Notes: a model not told the origin generated them from the letters alone. A stretch of 64,000 bases of DNA from Bradyrhizobium barranii subsp. apii (GCF_011516635.5 NZ_CP096255.1:4958501-5022500); one strand, 5' to 3'; shown: positions 35,786-44,830, numbered from the stretch's first letter. Program-made: numbers and translations.

Positions 35786-36076
35786 TTGAAGGGGCAGGCA
35801 GGACGCGGAGTCCTATGGAATGGGTATGCTCGATCCCGGTCGGTTCCTGGTGTCTGCTCGCATTGCGATGCATGGCCGATGGCGGCCAACGTCAAACGTT
35901 CGAGCTGGTCGGCGTCGCCGCACGAGGTCCGCTTCGTATGCCCGCGCTGTCGCCGCGAGGAGACCGCCATCATCTCGGCCTCCGGTGAGCTGACCCCGAT
36001 CCGGCGCATCGACGCTCCGCTGCGCGATGTCACCGCGGCCTGGGCTCAGGCCCAGCGGCCAAGAGGTCGGGCGTAG
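35786..36076 (+). CDS. Putative zinc-ribbon micro-protein
   Basis: A 96-residue reading frame with a CSHC pair and, 24 residues later, a CPRC pair (VRFVCPRCRREETAIISASG), a plausible zinc ribbon with a beta-rich second half. The start is uncertain: ATG 35786 is used, but no good ribosome-binding site is visible and the N-terminus looks unconserved. It is distinct in spacing from the fingers at 29.5-30.7 kb. Confidence 0.45.
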   Translation: MKGQAGRGVLWNGYARSRSVPGVCSHCDAWPMAANVKRSSWSASPHEVRFVCPRCRREETAIISASGELTPIRRIDAPLRDVTAAWAQAQRPRGRA

Positions 36077-36204
36077 CCCGCCCGTCACAGGACCAAGAGA
36101 TCGGGCGTAGTCGGCTCTGCGCAACGCCTTGCGCGGTCCGTTTTTGGAACCCAGCCTACGCCGACGCGTTTCCGCTCCGACATCAACGCACCGAGGCCCT
36201 GCGA

Positions 36205-36426
36205 ATGATCAGCGAGCATTTCGACACCCGCACCCGGATCAACATGAAGCTGGCGCTGGATCGGGTCTGCCGCAATCGCCCGGTCGGCGAGGACCATTGC
36301 TTTCGCAGGTCCGTTGCCGAGAACATCATCCGCTGCGCGCTCACGGGCCGCACCGGCATCGGCCAGCTCGTCGATGCCGGCGAGCTGGCGGTGATCAGGA
36401 CGCGTTCGGAGCGGGAGCCGGCCTGA
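36205..36426 (+). CDS. Small conserved-looking hypothetical protein
   Basis: A 73-residue protein (MISEHFDTRTRINMKLALDRVC, then EDHCFRRSVAENIIRCALTGRTGIGQLVDAGELAVI). The amphipathic C-terminal helix and lack of low complexity favour a real gene. It lies about 90 bp before the cobalamin riboswitch. Function is not recognised. Confidence 0.5.
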   Translation: MISEHFDTRTRINMKLALDRVCRNRPVGEDHCFRRSVAENIIRCALTGRTGIGQLVDAGELAVIRTRSEREPA

Positions 36427-36512
36427 TTGCGCCGGCTCAATCTCCGGTGCGGTGCTTGGCCCGTCATGCAACCGGCCGATTGACTCTCCGCTTGCCCGCC
36501 CCGTAGATTGGC

Positions 36513-36706
36513 CGGTGACGGTTCTCCTCACGGAGATCAAAAGGGAACGTCGTGCGAGGTTTTCCCGATACCGGGATATTCTCAACGCCACGGCTGCCCC
36601 CGCAACTGTAAGCGGTGAATCTTTCGTCATATGCCACTGGGAATCTCGGTCCTGGGAAGGCGACGTAAGGTAACGACCCGCGAGCCAGGAGACCTGCCGT
36701 CAGCCG
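36513..36706 (+). ncRNA. Cobalamin (adenosylcobalamin) riboswitch
   Basis: The conserved elements occur in order. AAAAGGGAA is near 36540. The core CGGCTGCCCCCGCAACTG-TAAGCGG runs at about 36592-36616. A GCCACTG...CTGGGAAGGC stem lies near 36634-36662, and the B12 box GAGCCAGGAGACCTGCC is at 36682-36698. It ends about 125 bp before the GTG of btuB. When bound by cobalamin it should repress the downstream uptake genes. Confidence 0.93.
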
Positions 36707-36829
36707 TGGTCACACGCGAAGATGTCGGTCGGGGAGTACAGACATTAGCTTCACGGGAGCAATCGAACGCTCCGCCGTGAAACCTCGTTCGCTGTGACGT
36801 GCCACTGACGTCATACCGAGGTTACAAGA

Positions 36830-38947
36830 GTGTCCCGTATTGTCTTTGCCGCCAGGCGCTTCCGCGCCGGCGTTGTCGCGTTCGTTTCCCTGTATTCGCT
36901 CGATCTGTCCATTGCCCAGGCCCAGCAGTCGGCATCGACCGATCTGCTGCCGCCGGTCGAGGTCGCGCCGACCGAGCGTGCGGCCAAGCCGCGAGCCGCG
37001 CGGCCTGCGCCCGACCAGCCCGAGCAGCGGCGCGTCGCTCGGCTGCCGAAGCCCGAGCTGGTGCCGGCGTCGCCCCCGGTTGCCGGGGTATCCGCGGCCA
37101 ACCTGTTTCCGACGGTCGTCGTCAGTCCGACGGGCGTTGTCACTCCGACCAATCTGGTTGCGAGCTCGGTGACGGTTCTGACCGCCAGAGACATGGAGCG
37201 CGATCAGCGCCGGACCGCATCCGATGCGCTGAGCGCGGTTCCTGGCCTGAACCTCGTGCAGACCGGCGGTCCGGGGGGACAGACGTCGATCTTCATGCGC
37301 GGAACGAATTCCAACCACACCAAGGTCCTGATCGACGGCATCGATGTCAGCGATCCCGGCAACCCGAACCGTTCGTTTGATTTCGGCCAGTTGCTCACCT
37401 CCGACATTCAGCAGATCGAAGTCCTGCGCGGTCCGCAGGGCGGTCTCTACGGCGCAGACGCGCTGGGTGGCGTGATCTCCATCGTGACGAAGAAGGGCGA
37501 CGGTCCCGCCCGCGCCACCGGCTCGGTCGAGGGAGGCTCGTTCGGAACGTTCAATCAAACTGCAGGTCTGAGCGGTTCACAGGACCACTTCAACTATGCC
37601 TTCAACGTCGCGCATTTCCACGCGAACGACGTGCCGGTGACGCCGGTCGAATTGCTGCCGCCGGGGCAGAAGGCGATCGGCAACAACTACGACAACATGA
37701 CTTATTCGACGAAGCTTGGCGCCGAACTGAGCGAAAACCTGACGCTCAATGGCGTGGCGCGGTACACCGACGCTACCCTGCGCTTTACCGGAGACACCTT
37801 CGATCCCGTCACATCCGCGAGCTTTCCCGCGGCCGCGCAAAGCACGCAGACGGTGCACCAGCTCTTCACGCGCGGGGAGGCGGTCTGGTCCGCTCTCGAC
37901 GACCGGATGAAAAGCTATTTCGGCGTCAACTACACCAATCACTGGAACTACAACATCTCGCCCGGCGACGTGATGGCCACGATCACGACCGGCGACCGCG
38001 TCAAGTATGATTGGCACACCACGACCCAGCTCGCGCCCAACAACAATGTCATCATTGGTGCGGAGCATGAGACCGAAACACTGCAAACGGCGACGGTCTC
38101 GGCGCAAAACGTCAACAAGGCCGGGTATATGGAGCTGCAGTCCCAGTTCCGGGATCGAGTCTTCTTCACGGCCAACGTCCGGCAGGACGACAACGAGCGG
38201 TTTGGAGAGCATCCGACCTTTCGTCTGGCGTCTGCCGTGATCGTGCCGGTCACGGATACGAAGTTCAAGGGAAGCTACGGCACGGGGTTCAAGGCGCCCA
38301 CGCTCAACCAGCTTTACGTGAGCTTTCCCGCGTTCTTCTTCTTTGCAAATCCCAACCTCAGGCCCGAGGAAAGCGTCGGATATGACGCCGGCTTCGAGCA
38401 ACCCTTGTTTGGCGATCGCGTTCGCTTCGGCTCGACCTACTTCCGCAACAACATCACGGACCTGATCCAGAGCACGTTCGATCCCGTGACGTTCGCGAGC
38501 ACCAACACCAATATCGGCAAGGCGATCACGGAGGGCACGGAGAGCTTCGTCGCGGCTGCGATCACGGACCGGCTTCGCGTTCGTGCCGACTACACTTTTA
38601 CCCGCGCGGTGGATGCGACGGCGGGACTGGAGCTGCTGAGGCGTCCGAAGGAGAAGTGGAGCGCAAATGTCATCTGGAATCCGATCGATCCGCTGACACT
38701 TTCCGCAACCGTGTTGCACGTCGGGAGTTTCGTCGATGGTAACCGCGACTTCAGCATTCTGCGTCTGCTGGCTCCGGCCTACACTGTCGTCAACGTCGCA
38801 GCCGAATATCTGGTCACCGACCAGGTGAAGGTGTTCGGCCGGGTCGATAATCTCGCCAATGTGCACTATCAAAATCCGACCGGCTTTCTGCAGCCGGGAC
38901 TGGGCGTCTATGGCGGCATTCGCCTGGCGAATTACGACGTCAGATAG
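36830..38947 (+). CDS. btuB: TonB-dependent outer-membrane cobalamin receptor
   Basis: BtuB imports vitamin B12 across the outer membrane using TonB energy. The 705-residue product starts at GTG 36830 with a long basic signal peptide ending near AQAQQ. A Pro/Ala-rich linker, a TonB-box-like stretch (PTVVVSPTGVVTP), the plug domain (TASDALSAVPGLNLVQTGGPG, ...VLRGPQGGLYGADALGGVISI split by the usual loop) and a 22-strand barrel ending in an aromatic-containing strand (YGGIRLANYDVR) follow. The barrel includes GSYGTGFKAPTLNQLYVSF, typical of BtuB. The upstream cobalamin riboswitch confirms the substrate. Confidence 0.95.
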   Translation: MSRIVFAARRFRAGVVAFVSLYSLDLSIAQAQQSASTDLLPPVEVAPTERAAKPRAARPAPDQPEQRRVARLPKPELVPASPPVAGVSAANLFPTVVVSPTGVVTPTNLVASSVTVLTARDMERDQRRTASDALSAVPGLNLVQTGGPGGQTSIFMRGTNSNHTKVLIDGIDVSDPGNPNRSFDFGQLLTSDIQQIEVLRGPQGGLYGADALGGVISIVTKKGDGPARATGSVEGGSFGTFNQTAGLSGSQDHFNYAFNVAHFHANDVPVTPVELLPPGQKAIGNNYDNMTYSTKLGAELSENLTLNGVARYTDATLRFTGDTFDPVTSASFPAAAQSTQTVHQLFTRGEAVWSALDDRMKSYFGVNYTNHWNYNISPGDVMATITTGDRVKYDWHTTTQLAPNNNVIIGAEHETETLQTATVSAQNVNKAGYMELQSQFRDRVFFTANVRQDDNERFGEHPTFRLASAVIVPVTDTKFKGSYGTGFKAPTLNQLYVSFPAFFFFANPNLRPEESVGYDAGFEQPLFGDRVRFGSTYFRNNITDLIQSTFDPVTFASTNTNIGKAITEGTESFVAAAITDRLRVRADYTFTRAVDATAGLELLRRPKEKWSANVIWNPIDPLTLSATVLHVGSFVDGNRDFSILRLLAPAYTVVNVAAEYLVTDQVKVFGRVDNLANVHYQNPTGFLQPGLGVYGGIRLANYDVR

Positions 38948-38964
38948 CGAGAGAGAGAAGCCTC

Positions 38965-39975
38965 ATGACGACGGCCGATCCGCTCATGGACCTGATCGCA
39001 AGCCAGCTTGCCGACGCTGAGGCCGGCTGGAGCGTCGGCACGTTCGGTGCCATTGCCGAGTTCACACGCGAGCCCGGTGAGGCCTTCGATATGGAGCAGT
39101 CTCGCAACGGGATCAGCGCCGTGACGCAGAAGGGTGGGATACGCGTTGTCTCCCACCCGGATCTGCGCCTGATCGCATCGGAATCGCCGACCACGGAGAG
39201 CTGGAGCCACCGCATCGCGCTGTGTCTTCCGCATGAAGCCAGCGCCATGAGTGGTCGTACCGTGCTGACCGAGCTCGGTCCGGATATCGAGGCGCTCCTG
39301 ACGAGGGATCGCAGCGGCATCCTGTTCGACCTTGGCCTCGGAACGTTGCAGGTCGACGCCTGCATCCGTGTCAGCGATGCCGATGCCGTCGCCGCGCTCA
39401 GGAGCCGCACGGGCCAATCCGTGTTCGCGCCCGAAAGCGACGCCATGCGGATCATTCTGGCCGCCAATCCGCACCGCGTCTTCATCAGCCGCATCGGGCG
39501 CGCCGAGGTATTCCAGCCGATCCCGCCGCCGGGCGGGCAAAGCCCTGACGGCCCGCACACCCACGTCCTGCCAAAGCTGCTTGCGCATCGCCGCACCCAT
39601 GCCGCCACCGAGCCGCTGCCTGAGGGGTGGATCCCCTGCGCGCATCTCTATCCGGCCCATCCGCTCCGCGATCAGCTCGGCCGCAAGCGCGCTTTTCGGC
39701 CGGATCATCACGCAGCCTTCCAGGCGCTGCTCGAACTCTATGGGCTGCCGGAGCTGACGGCGTGCAAGAGGGCCGTGGTCGAGGCGGTCGCGAAGGGGCG
39801 GGGATCTGAGACGGCGACGCTTCCGCCCGATCGCACGGCGCGCGCCACCGTTCGCGTGGCCTTGCGCCAATTGGCGGCCAAGGAGCCGCACACCGTGACA
39901 CTCGCCGCCTGGCTTGCCGCCTACGACCGGCGCGATCCAGCCGAGACTGAAGATCCCATGGAGGCTCTTCACTGA
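38965..39975 (+). CDS. B12-operon protein of unknown function (possibly DUF6925)
   Basis: A 336-residue cytosolic protein, 17 nt after btuB and therefore in the riboswitch-controlled transcript. Its N-terminus (DLIASQLADAEAGWSVGTFG, then AIAEFTREPGE) recalls a family I remember as DUF6925, but I cannot verify that. The central part is beta-rich (MRIILAANPHRVFISRIGRAEVFQPIPPPGG) with a His-rich loop (HTHVLPKLLAHRRTHAATE). The C-terminal third is helical (DHHAAFQALLELYGLP). The histidines could bind a metal or corrinoid. No enzymatic motif is recognised. Confidence 0.75.
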   Translation: MTTADPLMDLIASQLADAEAGWSVGTFGAIAEFTREPGEAFDMEQSRNGISAVTQKGGIRVVSHPDLRLIASESPTTESWSHRIALCLPHEASAMSGRTVLTELGPDIEALLTRDRSGILFDLGLGTLQVDACIRVSDADAVAALRSRTGQSVFAPESDAMRIILAANPHRVFISRIGRAEVFQPIPPPGGQSPDGPHTHVLPKLLAHRRTHAATEPLPEGWIPCAHLYPAHPLRDQLGRKRAFRPDHHAAFQALLELYGLPELTACKRAVVEAVAKGRGSETATLPPDRTARATVRVALRQLAAKEPHTVTLAAWLAAYDRRDPAETEDPMEALH

Positions 39976-40036
39976 GTCAGACGTGATGCCGCGTTCCAGC
40001 AAAATTGTGCTACAAATCCCACAAGGAGATCGTTCC

Positions 40037-40615
40037 ATGACTGTCACCATCCTGCCGCCCCACGCCGACCGTTTCCGCCTTCATCCGGTCGCGTCGCGCC
40101 TCGCGCCGATGTTCTGCTTTGCACTGCTGACGGTGTCATGCGCGCTCGCGAGCTTCGCGCTTGCCTGCGCGACGCCGTTTGCGGCGTTCGCCGTCGTCGC
40201 CGCCGCGATGCTGCCGATGCGTCCGGCGCTGCTCGTCGTCACCGGCGCCTGGCTCGTGAACCAGACCATCGGCTTTGGCGTGCTGCACTATCCCATCGAT
40301 GGCAGCACCATCGCCTGGGGCTTTGTCATCGGTGCTGCCGCGTTGCTGTCGACGGCAGCGGCATCGACCGTTCTCCGCCTGCTGCCGCAGGGCCGCACGC
40401 CGCTGATGCTGGCCATCGCGCTCGTCGCCGCCTACGCCGCCTATGAGCTCGCGCTGCTTGCCGCGACGCCGTTCCTTCGCGGAGAGGGCGCGTTCACTGC
40501 GGCCATCGTGACGCGCATCGGGCTGACCAGCGCCGTCTGGCTCGCCGGCCTCGTCGCCGCCTGCGAGATCGTCCGCCTGGTCGATCCGTTCGGGCGCGCG
40601 ATGCGGAACGCGTAA
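40037..40615 (+). CDS. B12-operon membrane protein, S-component-like
   Basis: A 192-residue integral membrane protein with about five or six helices (MFCFALLTVSCALASFALAC, FAAFAVVAAAMLPMRPALLV, GFVIGAAALLSTAAAST, LMLAIALVAAYAAYELALLA, SAVWLAGLVAACEIVRLV). Size and topology resemble small transporter subunits such as ECF S-components or Cbt-type proteins, but no signature proves this. ATG 40037 has AAGGAG 8-14 nt upstream. It is the third gene after the cobalamin riboswitch, so it probably acts in corrinoid or cobalt handling. Confidence 0.75.
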   Translation: MTVTILPPHADRFRLHPVASRLAPMFCFALLTVSCALASFALACATPFAAFAVVAAAMLPMRPALLVVTGAWLVNQTIGFGVLHYPIDGSTIAWGFVIGAAALLSTAAASTVLRLLPQGRTPLMLAIALVAAYAAYELALLAATPFLRGEGAFTAAIVTRIGLTSAVWLAGLVAACEIVRLVDPFGRAMRNA

Positions 40616-40738
40616 TGCTGGATGTGCGTCATCCCAAGGGTTGCGCGAGCCAGGCGGGAACTCCCGCATTCCACAGGGAATACCGCTTCCGGCCCGCAAC
40701 GAATCGTTGACACCCGGCTGCATATGTCACCACATGTG

Positions 40739-40826
40739 GGCGTCACGGTTCCGCTGGATCGCAAGATTTAGTGGCTAAGAGGGAAGCCGGTGAACCGCGC
40801 GAGAGCGCGGAATTCCGGCGCTGCTG
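40739..40826 (+). other. Truncated remnant of a second cobalamin riboswitch
   Basis: The 5' half of a cobalamin riboswitch is recognisable. GTCACGGTTCC opens it, followed by TAAGAGGGAAGCCGGTGAA (40776-40794), a GC hairpin, and TTCCGGCGCTGC (40813-40824). The expected CCCCGCAACTG core and B12 box do not follow; coding sequence of a GNAT enzyme starts instead. It is non-functional and marks a deletion junction. Confidence 0.55.
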
Positions 40827-40996
40827 AGGCCCGCAGGCGGGGTTACGTGCACCTCAGCTTGGAGACAGGCACGGCAGCCCTGCACGCGCCCGCCATCTCG
40901 CTCTACCGCAGCGCCGGTTTCGTCTCCTGCGCGCCGTTCGCTGACTATGAGGCAAGCCGGCACAACCAGTTCATGCGGCTCGACCTGACGGATTGA
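40826..40996 (+). pseudogene. 3' fragment of a GNAT-family acetyltransferase gene
   Basis: The frame reads ARRRGYVHLSLETGTA, ALHAPAISLYRSAGF and DYEASRHNQFMRLDLTD. This is the C-terminal quarter of a GNAT N-acetyltransferase (strand 4 to the end, with the SLETG and LYRSAGF motifs). The acetyl-CoA-binding motif and everything N-terminal is missing; the 5' part has been replaced by a cobalamin-riboswitch remnant. It is not expected to be functional. Confidence 0.7.
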
Positions 40997-41408
40997 GCTG
41001 GGCGCTTCGCGCTCATCACTCCCGCCTCAGGATGACCGGGTTGGTACTGCGGGCCGCCGCGACTCAGGTGAGGCACGCTCCGTTCCCGAGATCCGCGCTG
41101 GGGCGCGCCGGAGCGGCTTTGAAATCTCAAGTTGTGGATTGTCATAATCACGAGGGTATTGCAGTAAGCCAGCCCGTGTCTTCCCGGTAACGATTGTGCT
41201 GTCTCTGCAACACTCATCTTGGATTAAACCCTTATCTCCGTCCGTTCGCATCAGCGCCGCTTTTTAGCCACACCCGAACATGAATAAAATCGCTCTAAAG
41301 TTTGAAGGGCATCGGCGGTCTTCGAAGAACGGAAAATCCCAAGGTCGATTCAAATCTTGGCTCTGATTTTTCGGGTCTGAAAGGGTTGGCCGGGGAAACT
41401 GGTTTGCG
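40997..41408. other. ilvD upstream region with leader stem-loop
   Basis: 412 bp without a convincing gene. An RNA stem (41330-41343 pairing with 41356-41374; CGGAAAATC/GATTTTTCGG plus CCAAG/CTTGG) lies 35-80 nt before the ilvD start. A 28-codon frame at 41280-41366 overlaps it but is not enriched in Ile, Leu or Val, so classic attenuation is not supported. The rest holds nothing recognisable. Confidence 0.35.
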
Positions 41409-43133
41409 ATGGACGCAAAGACCGACATCAAGCAGAGGCTGCCGAGCCGTCACGTGACGGAAGGCCCGACGCGCGCGCCGCACCGGTCCTATTTCTACGC
41501 CATGGGTCTGACCACCGAGCAGATCCACCAGCCCTTCGTCGGCGTCGCCTCCTGCTGGAACGAGGCCGCCCCCTGCAACATCTCCCTGATGCGCCAGGCC
41601 CAGGCGGTGAAGAAGGGCGTCGCGTCGGCCGGCGGCACCCCCCGTGAATTCTGCACCATCACCGTTACCGACGGCATCGCCATGGGCCATGACGGCATGC
41701 GCTCGTCGTTGCCTTCGCGTGAGTGCATCGCCGATTCCGTCGAGCTGACCGTGCGCGGCCACGCCTATGATGCGCTCGTGGGCCTTGCCGGTTGCGACAA
41801 GTCGCTGCCGGGCATGATGATGGCGATGGTCCGTCTCAACGTGCCTTCGATCTTCATCTACGGCGGCTCGATCCTGCCCGGCAATTTCCGCGGACAGCAG
41901 GTCACCGTGCAGGACATGTTCGAGGCGGTCGGCAAGCATTCGGTCGGCGCCATGTCGGACGAGGACCTCGACGAGATCGAGCGCGTGGCCTGCCCCTCGG
42001 CGGGCGCCTGCGGCGCGCAGTTCACCGCCAACACCATGGCGACCGTCTCCGAGGCGATCGGCCTGGCGCTGCCGTACTCGGCCGGCGCCCCGGCACCGTA
42101 TGAAATCCGCGACGCTTTCTGCATGACCGCGGGCGAGAAGGTCATGGACCTGATTGCCTCCAACCTCCGGCCGCGCGACATCGTGACACGGAAGGCGCTT
42201 GAGAACGCCGCCGCCGTGGTCGCGGCGTCCGGCGGCTCGACCAATGCTGCACTGCACCTGCCGGCAATCGCGCATGAGTGCGGCATTAAGTTCGACCTGT
42301 TCGACGTCGCCGAAATCTTCAAAAAGACACCATATGTCGCGGATTTGAAGCCGGGTGGCCGTTATGTCGCCAAAGACATGTTTGAAGTAGGTGGCATACC
42401 GCTTCTGATGAAGACGCTGCTCGACAACGGATTTCTCCACGGCGACTGCATTACGGTCACCGGTCGAACGATCGCCGAAAACCTCAAAAGCGTTAAATGG
42501 AATCCGCACCAGGATGTGGTGCACCCGGCAGACAAGCCGATCACCGTCACCGGTGGTGTGGTTGGTCTGAAGGGCAATCTGGCGCCAGAAGGTGCGATCG
42601 TGAAAGTCGCGGGAATGTCTAACCTGAGGTTCACCGGTCCGGCGCGATGCTTCGACCGGGAGGAGGACGCCTTTGAGGCTGTCCAGAACCGCACCTACAG
42701 GGAAGGCGAAGTCATCGTGATCCGCTACGAGGGCCCCAAGGGCGGTCCCGGCATGCGGGAAATGCTCCAGACCACCGCGGCGCTGACGGGCCAGGGCATG
42801 GGCGGCAAGATCGCGCTCATCACCGACGGCCGCTTCTCCGGCGCCACCCGCGGCTTCTGCATCGGCCATGTTGGGCCGGAAGCCGCCATCGGCGGCCCGA
42901 TCGGGCTGCTCGAGGATGGCGACATCATCGAGATCGACGCGGTCGCAGGTACCCTTAACGTAAAATTGAGCGACCAAGAGCTCGCCCAGCGCAAGACCAA
43001 ATGGAGCGCTCGCGCGACTAACCACACGTCGGGTGCGCTCTGGAAGTATGCTCAGCAGGTTGGACCAGCGGTCGGTGGGGCAGTGACCCATCCGGGCGGG
43101 GCGCACGAGAAACAGTGCTATGCGGACATCTAG
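41409..43133 (+). CDS. ilvD: Dihydroxy-acid dehydratase
   Basis: IlvD is the Fe-S enzyme that dehydrates dihydroxy-acids in valine, isoleucine and leucine synthesis. The 574-residue protein has the cluster-ligand and signature segments VGVASCWNEAAPCN, LVGLAGCDKSLPGMMMAM, RVACPSAGACGAQFTANTM and the C-terminal TDGRFSGATRGFCIGHVGPEA. The length matches the short (about 575 aa) IlvD/Edd subgroup, which includes sugar-acid dehydratases, so a sugar-acid substrate is a minor alternative. The last 14 nt overlap the start of the next gene. Confidence 0.92.
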   Translation: MDAKTDIKQRLPSRHVTEGPTRAPHRSYFYAMGLTTEQIHQPFVGVASCWNEAAPCNISLMRQAQAVKKGVASAGGTPREFCTITVTDGIAMGHDGMRSSLPSRECIADSVELTVRGHAYDALVGLAGCDKSLPGMMMAMVRLNVPSIFIYGGSILPGNFRGQQVTVQDMFEAVGKHSVGAMSDEDLDEIERVACPSAGACGAQFTANTMATVSEAIGLALPYSAGAPAPYEIRDAFCMTAGEKVMDLIASNLRPRDIVTRKALENAAAVVAASGGSTNAALHLPAIAHECGIKFDLFDVAEIFKKTPYVADLKPGGRYVAKDMFEVGGIPLLMKTLLDNGFLHGDCITVTGRTIAENLKSVKWNPHQDVVHPADKPITVTGGVVGLKGNLAPEGAIVKVAGMSNLRFTGPARCFDREEDAFEAVQNRTYREGEVIVIRYEGPKGGPGMREMLQTTAALTGQGMGGKIALITDGRFSGATRGFCIGHVGPEAAIGGPIGLLEDGDIIEIDAVAGTLNVKLSDQELAQRKTKWSARATNHTSGALWKYAQQVGPAVGGAVTHPGGAHEKQCYADI

Positions 43134-43950
43134 GCGTGCCATAGTTGCGTTTGTGTTGGGGGTCGGTGCGCTGGCCGCGCCGGCGCTCGCCTTTGACGGC
43201 TCGGCCAGCAAGGATGCGGCCCTCCCGGTCGTGACCACCTTGCCGGGCGCCGCGGGTGCCGTGCGCAGCAAGGTGGCGGCACCGGCGACCACGCCCCAGG
43301 AAACCTCGCTCAGCGCCCTGCAATATGCCGCCGAAGGCGGTCATCCCGGCGCTCAGTTCAAGCTTGGCCGCATGTATGCCGATGGCGACGGCGTCGCCCA
43401 GGACGATGTGCGCGCCTTCGAATATTTCAGCCGCATCGCCAATGCGCATGCCGAGGACAGCCCGTCGGCGCCGCAGGCGCAGGTCGTGGCCAACGCCTTC
43501 GTCGCGCTCGGCCGCTACTATCTGAGCGGTATCCCGAACTCGAAGATCAAGCCGGATTCGGACCGGGCGCGGGAGATGTTCTCCTACGCGGCCTCCTATT
43601 TCGGCAATGCGGATGCGCAGTACGATCTCGCCCGGCTGTACCTGAAGACCCCGGACGCTTCGCGCGAGGATTTCCGTTATGGCGCGCGCTGGCTCGGCCT
43701 TGCCGCCCAGAAAGGCCAGCACGAGGCGCAGGCGCTGCTCGGCCAGATGCTGTTCAATGGCGACCGCCTGCCGCGGCAGGCCGCGCGCGGCCTGATGTGG
43801 CTGACGCTGGCGCGTGACAGCGCCGGTATCGAGGAAACCTGGATCAAGGAAAGCTACAATCGCGCTTTCGCCAAGGCCTCGGACGACGACCGCGCCATGT
43901 GCCTGCAAATGCTGGAACAGTGGGTGCAGGGCGTTCAGGGCCGCCGGTAG
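43120..43950 (+). CDS. Exported Sel1-repeat protein
   Basis: This 276-residue protein has a signal peptide (IVAFVLGVGALAAPALAFDG) and a run of Sel1-like helical repeats (ALQYAAEGGHPGAQFKLGRMYADGDGV; MFSYAASYFGNADAQYDLARLY, and LGLAAQKGQHEAQALLGQMLFNG, each about 36 residues). Sel1 proteins scaffold protein interactions, often in the envelope. It begins inside the 3' end of ilvD (14-nt overlap in another frame), an unusual coupling of an exported protein to an amino-acid biosynthesis gene. Confidence 0.85.
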   Translation: MRTSRRAIVAFVLGVGALAAPALAFDGSASKDAALPVVTTLPGAAGAVRSKVAAPATTPQETSLSALQYAAEGGHPGAQFKLGRMYADGDGVAQDDVRAFEYFSRIANAHAEDSPSAPQAQVVANAFVALGRYYLSGIPNSKIKPDSDRAREMFSYAASYFGNADAQYDLARLYLKTPDASREDFRYGARWLGLAAQKGQHEAQALLGQMLFNGDRLPRQAARGLMWLTLARDSAGIEETWIKESYNRAFAKASDDDRAMCLQMLEQWVQGVQGRR

Positions 43951-44032
43951 TAGGTACCCCCGCCGGGTAGGTTAGCCCGCGGCTGCGCAAAGCGCAGTCC
44001 GCTGGCGCAATCCAGCACCTCCAGGCATCGGC

Positions 44033-44830
44033 TCAAGCCGCCTCCAGATCCAGATCCGCCCATACCGGCACGTGGTCCGACGGCTTCTCCCAGGCCCGCA
44101 CATAGCTGTCGATGCCGACATTGGCGAGCCGGTCGCTGGCCTGCGGCGACAGCAGCAGATGGTCGATCCTCAAGCCATGGTTCTTCTGCCAGGCGCCGGC
44201 CTGGTAGTCCCAGAAGGTGTAGAGCCCGGGCTCGTCGGTGACCGCGCGCAGGGCGTCGGTGAGGCCGAGGCCCAGCAGGGACTGAAAGCTCTCCCGCGTC
44301 TCGGCCTTGAACAGTGCGTCCTCGGTCCAGGCGGCGGGATTATGGACGTCGCGGGCATGCGGGATGACGTTGAAGTCGCCTGCGAGGATCAGCGGCTCCT
44401 CGGCCTTGAGGCGCTCCCTCGAATACTCAAGAAGCCGCGACATCCATTTGAGCTTGTAGGGATATTTCTCGGTCCCGACCGGATTGCCATTGGGCAGATA
44501 GAGGCAGGCGATGCGCAGCACCCCGTGCTTGAGCGTGACCACGCCCTCGAGGAAACGGGCATGGGCGTCCTCGTCGTCGCCGGCGAGGCCCGACTTGGTC
44601 TCGTCGAAGCGGAGCTTCGAAAGCAAAGCGACGCCGTTGAAGGTCTTCTGACCGTGGGTGACCACGTTGTAGCCCAGCGCCTCGATCTCCAGCCGCGGGA
44701 AGGCCTCGTCAACGCATTTGATCTCCTGCAGGCAGACGATGTCCGGCTGGCACTCCTTCAGCCAGGTCAACAGCAGGTCGATCCGCTGCCGGACCGAGTT
44801 CACGTTCCAGGTAGCAACTCTGATGGGCAT
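44033..44830 (-). CDS. xth: Exodeoxyribonuclease III (AP endonuclease)
   Basis: Xth is an apurinic-site endonuclease and 3'-exonuclease of base-excision repair. The 265-residue protein has all motifs: ATWNVNSVRQRIDLLLTWL, the metal Glu in DIVCLQEIKC, LAGDFNVIPHARDVHNP, GLRIDHLLLS, and the terminal SDHVPVW. It is a single gene, divergent from the hybrid kinase. Confidence 0.96.
   Translation of the reverse strand: MPIRVATWNVNSVRQRIDLLLTWLKECQPDIVCLQEIKCVDEAFPRLEIEALGYNVVTHGQKTFNGVALLSKLRFDETKSGLAGDDEDAHARFLEGVVTLKHGVLRIACLYLPNGNPVGTEKYPYKLKWMSRLLEYSRERLKAEEPLILAGDFNVIPHARDVHNPAAWTEDALFKAETRESFQSLLGLGLTDALRAVTDEPGLYTFWDYQAGAWQKNHGLRIDHLLLSPQASDRLANVGIDSYVRAWEKPSDHVPVWADLDLEAA

Noticed and set aside
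40643..40660. CGCGAGCCAGG near 40.65 kb, shared with the B12 box of the riboswitch
   Set aside because: Only 11 bases match and the rest of the box is missing; it lies upstream rather than downstream of the riboswitch remnant. Chance or too decayed to claim.
41280..41366. 28-codon frame in the ilvD leader as an attenuator peptide
   Set aside because: It has no cluster of Ile, Leu or Val codons, and no clear alternating terminator/antiterminator could be drawn.
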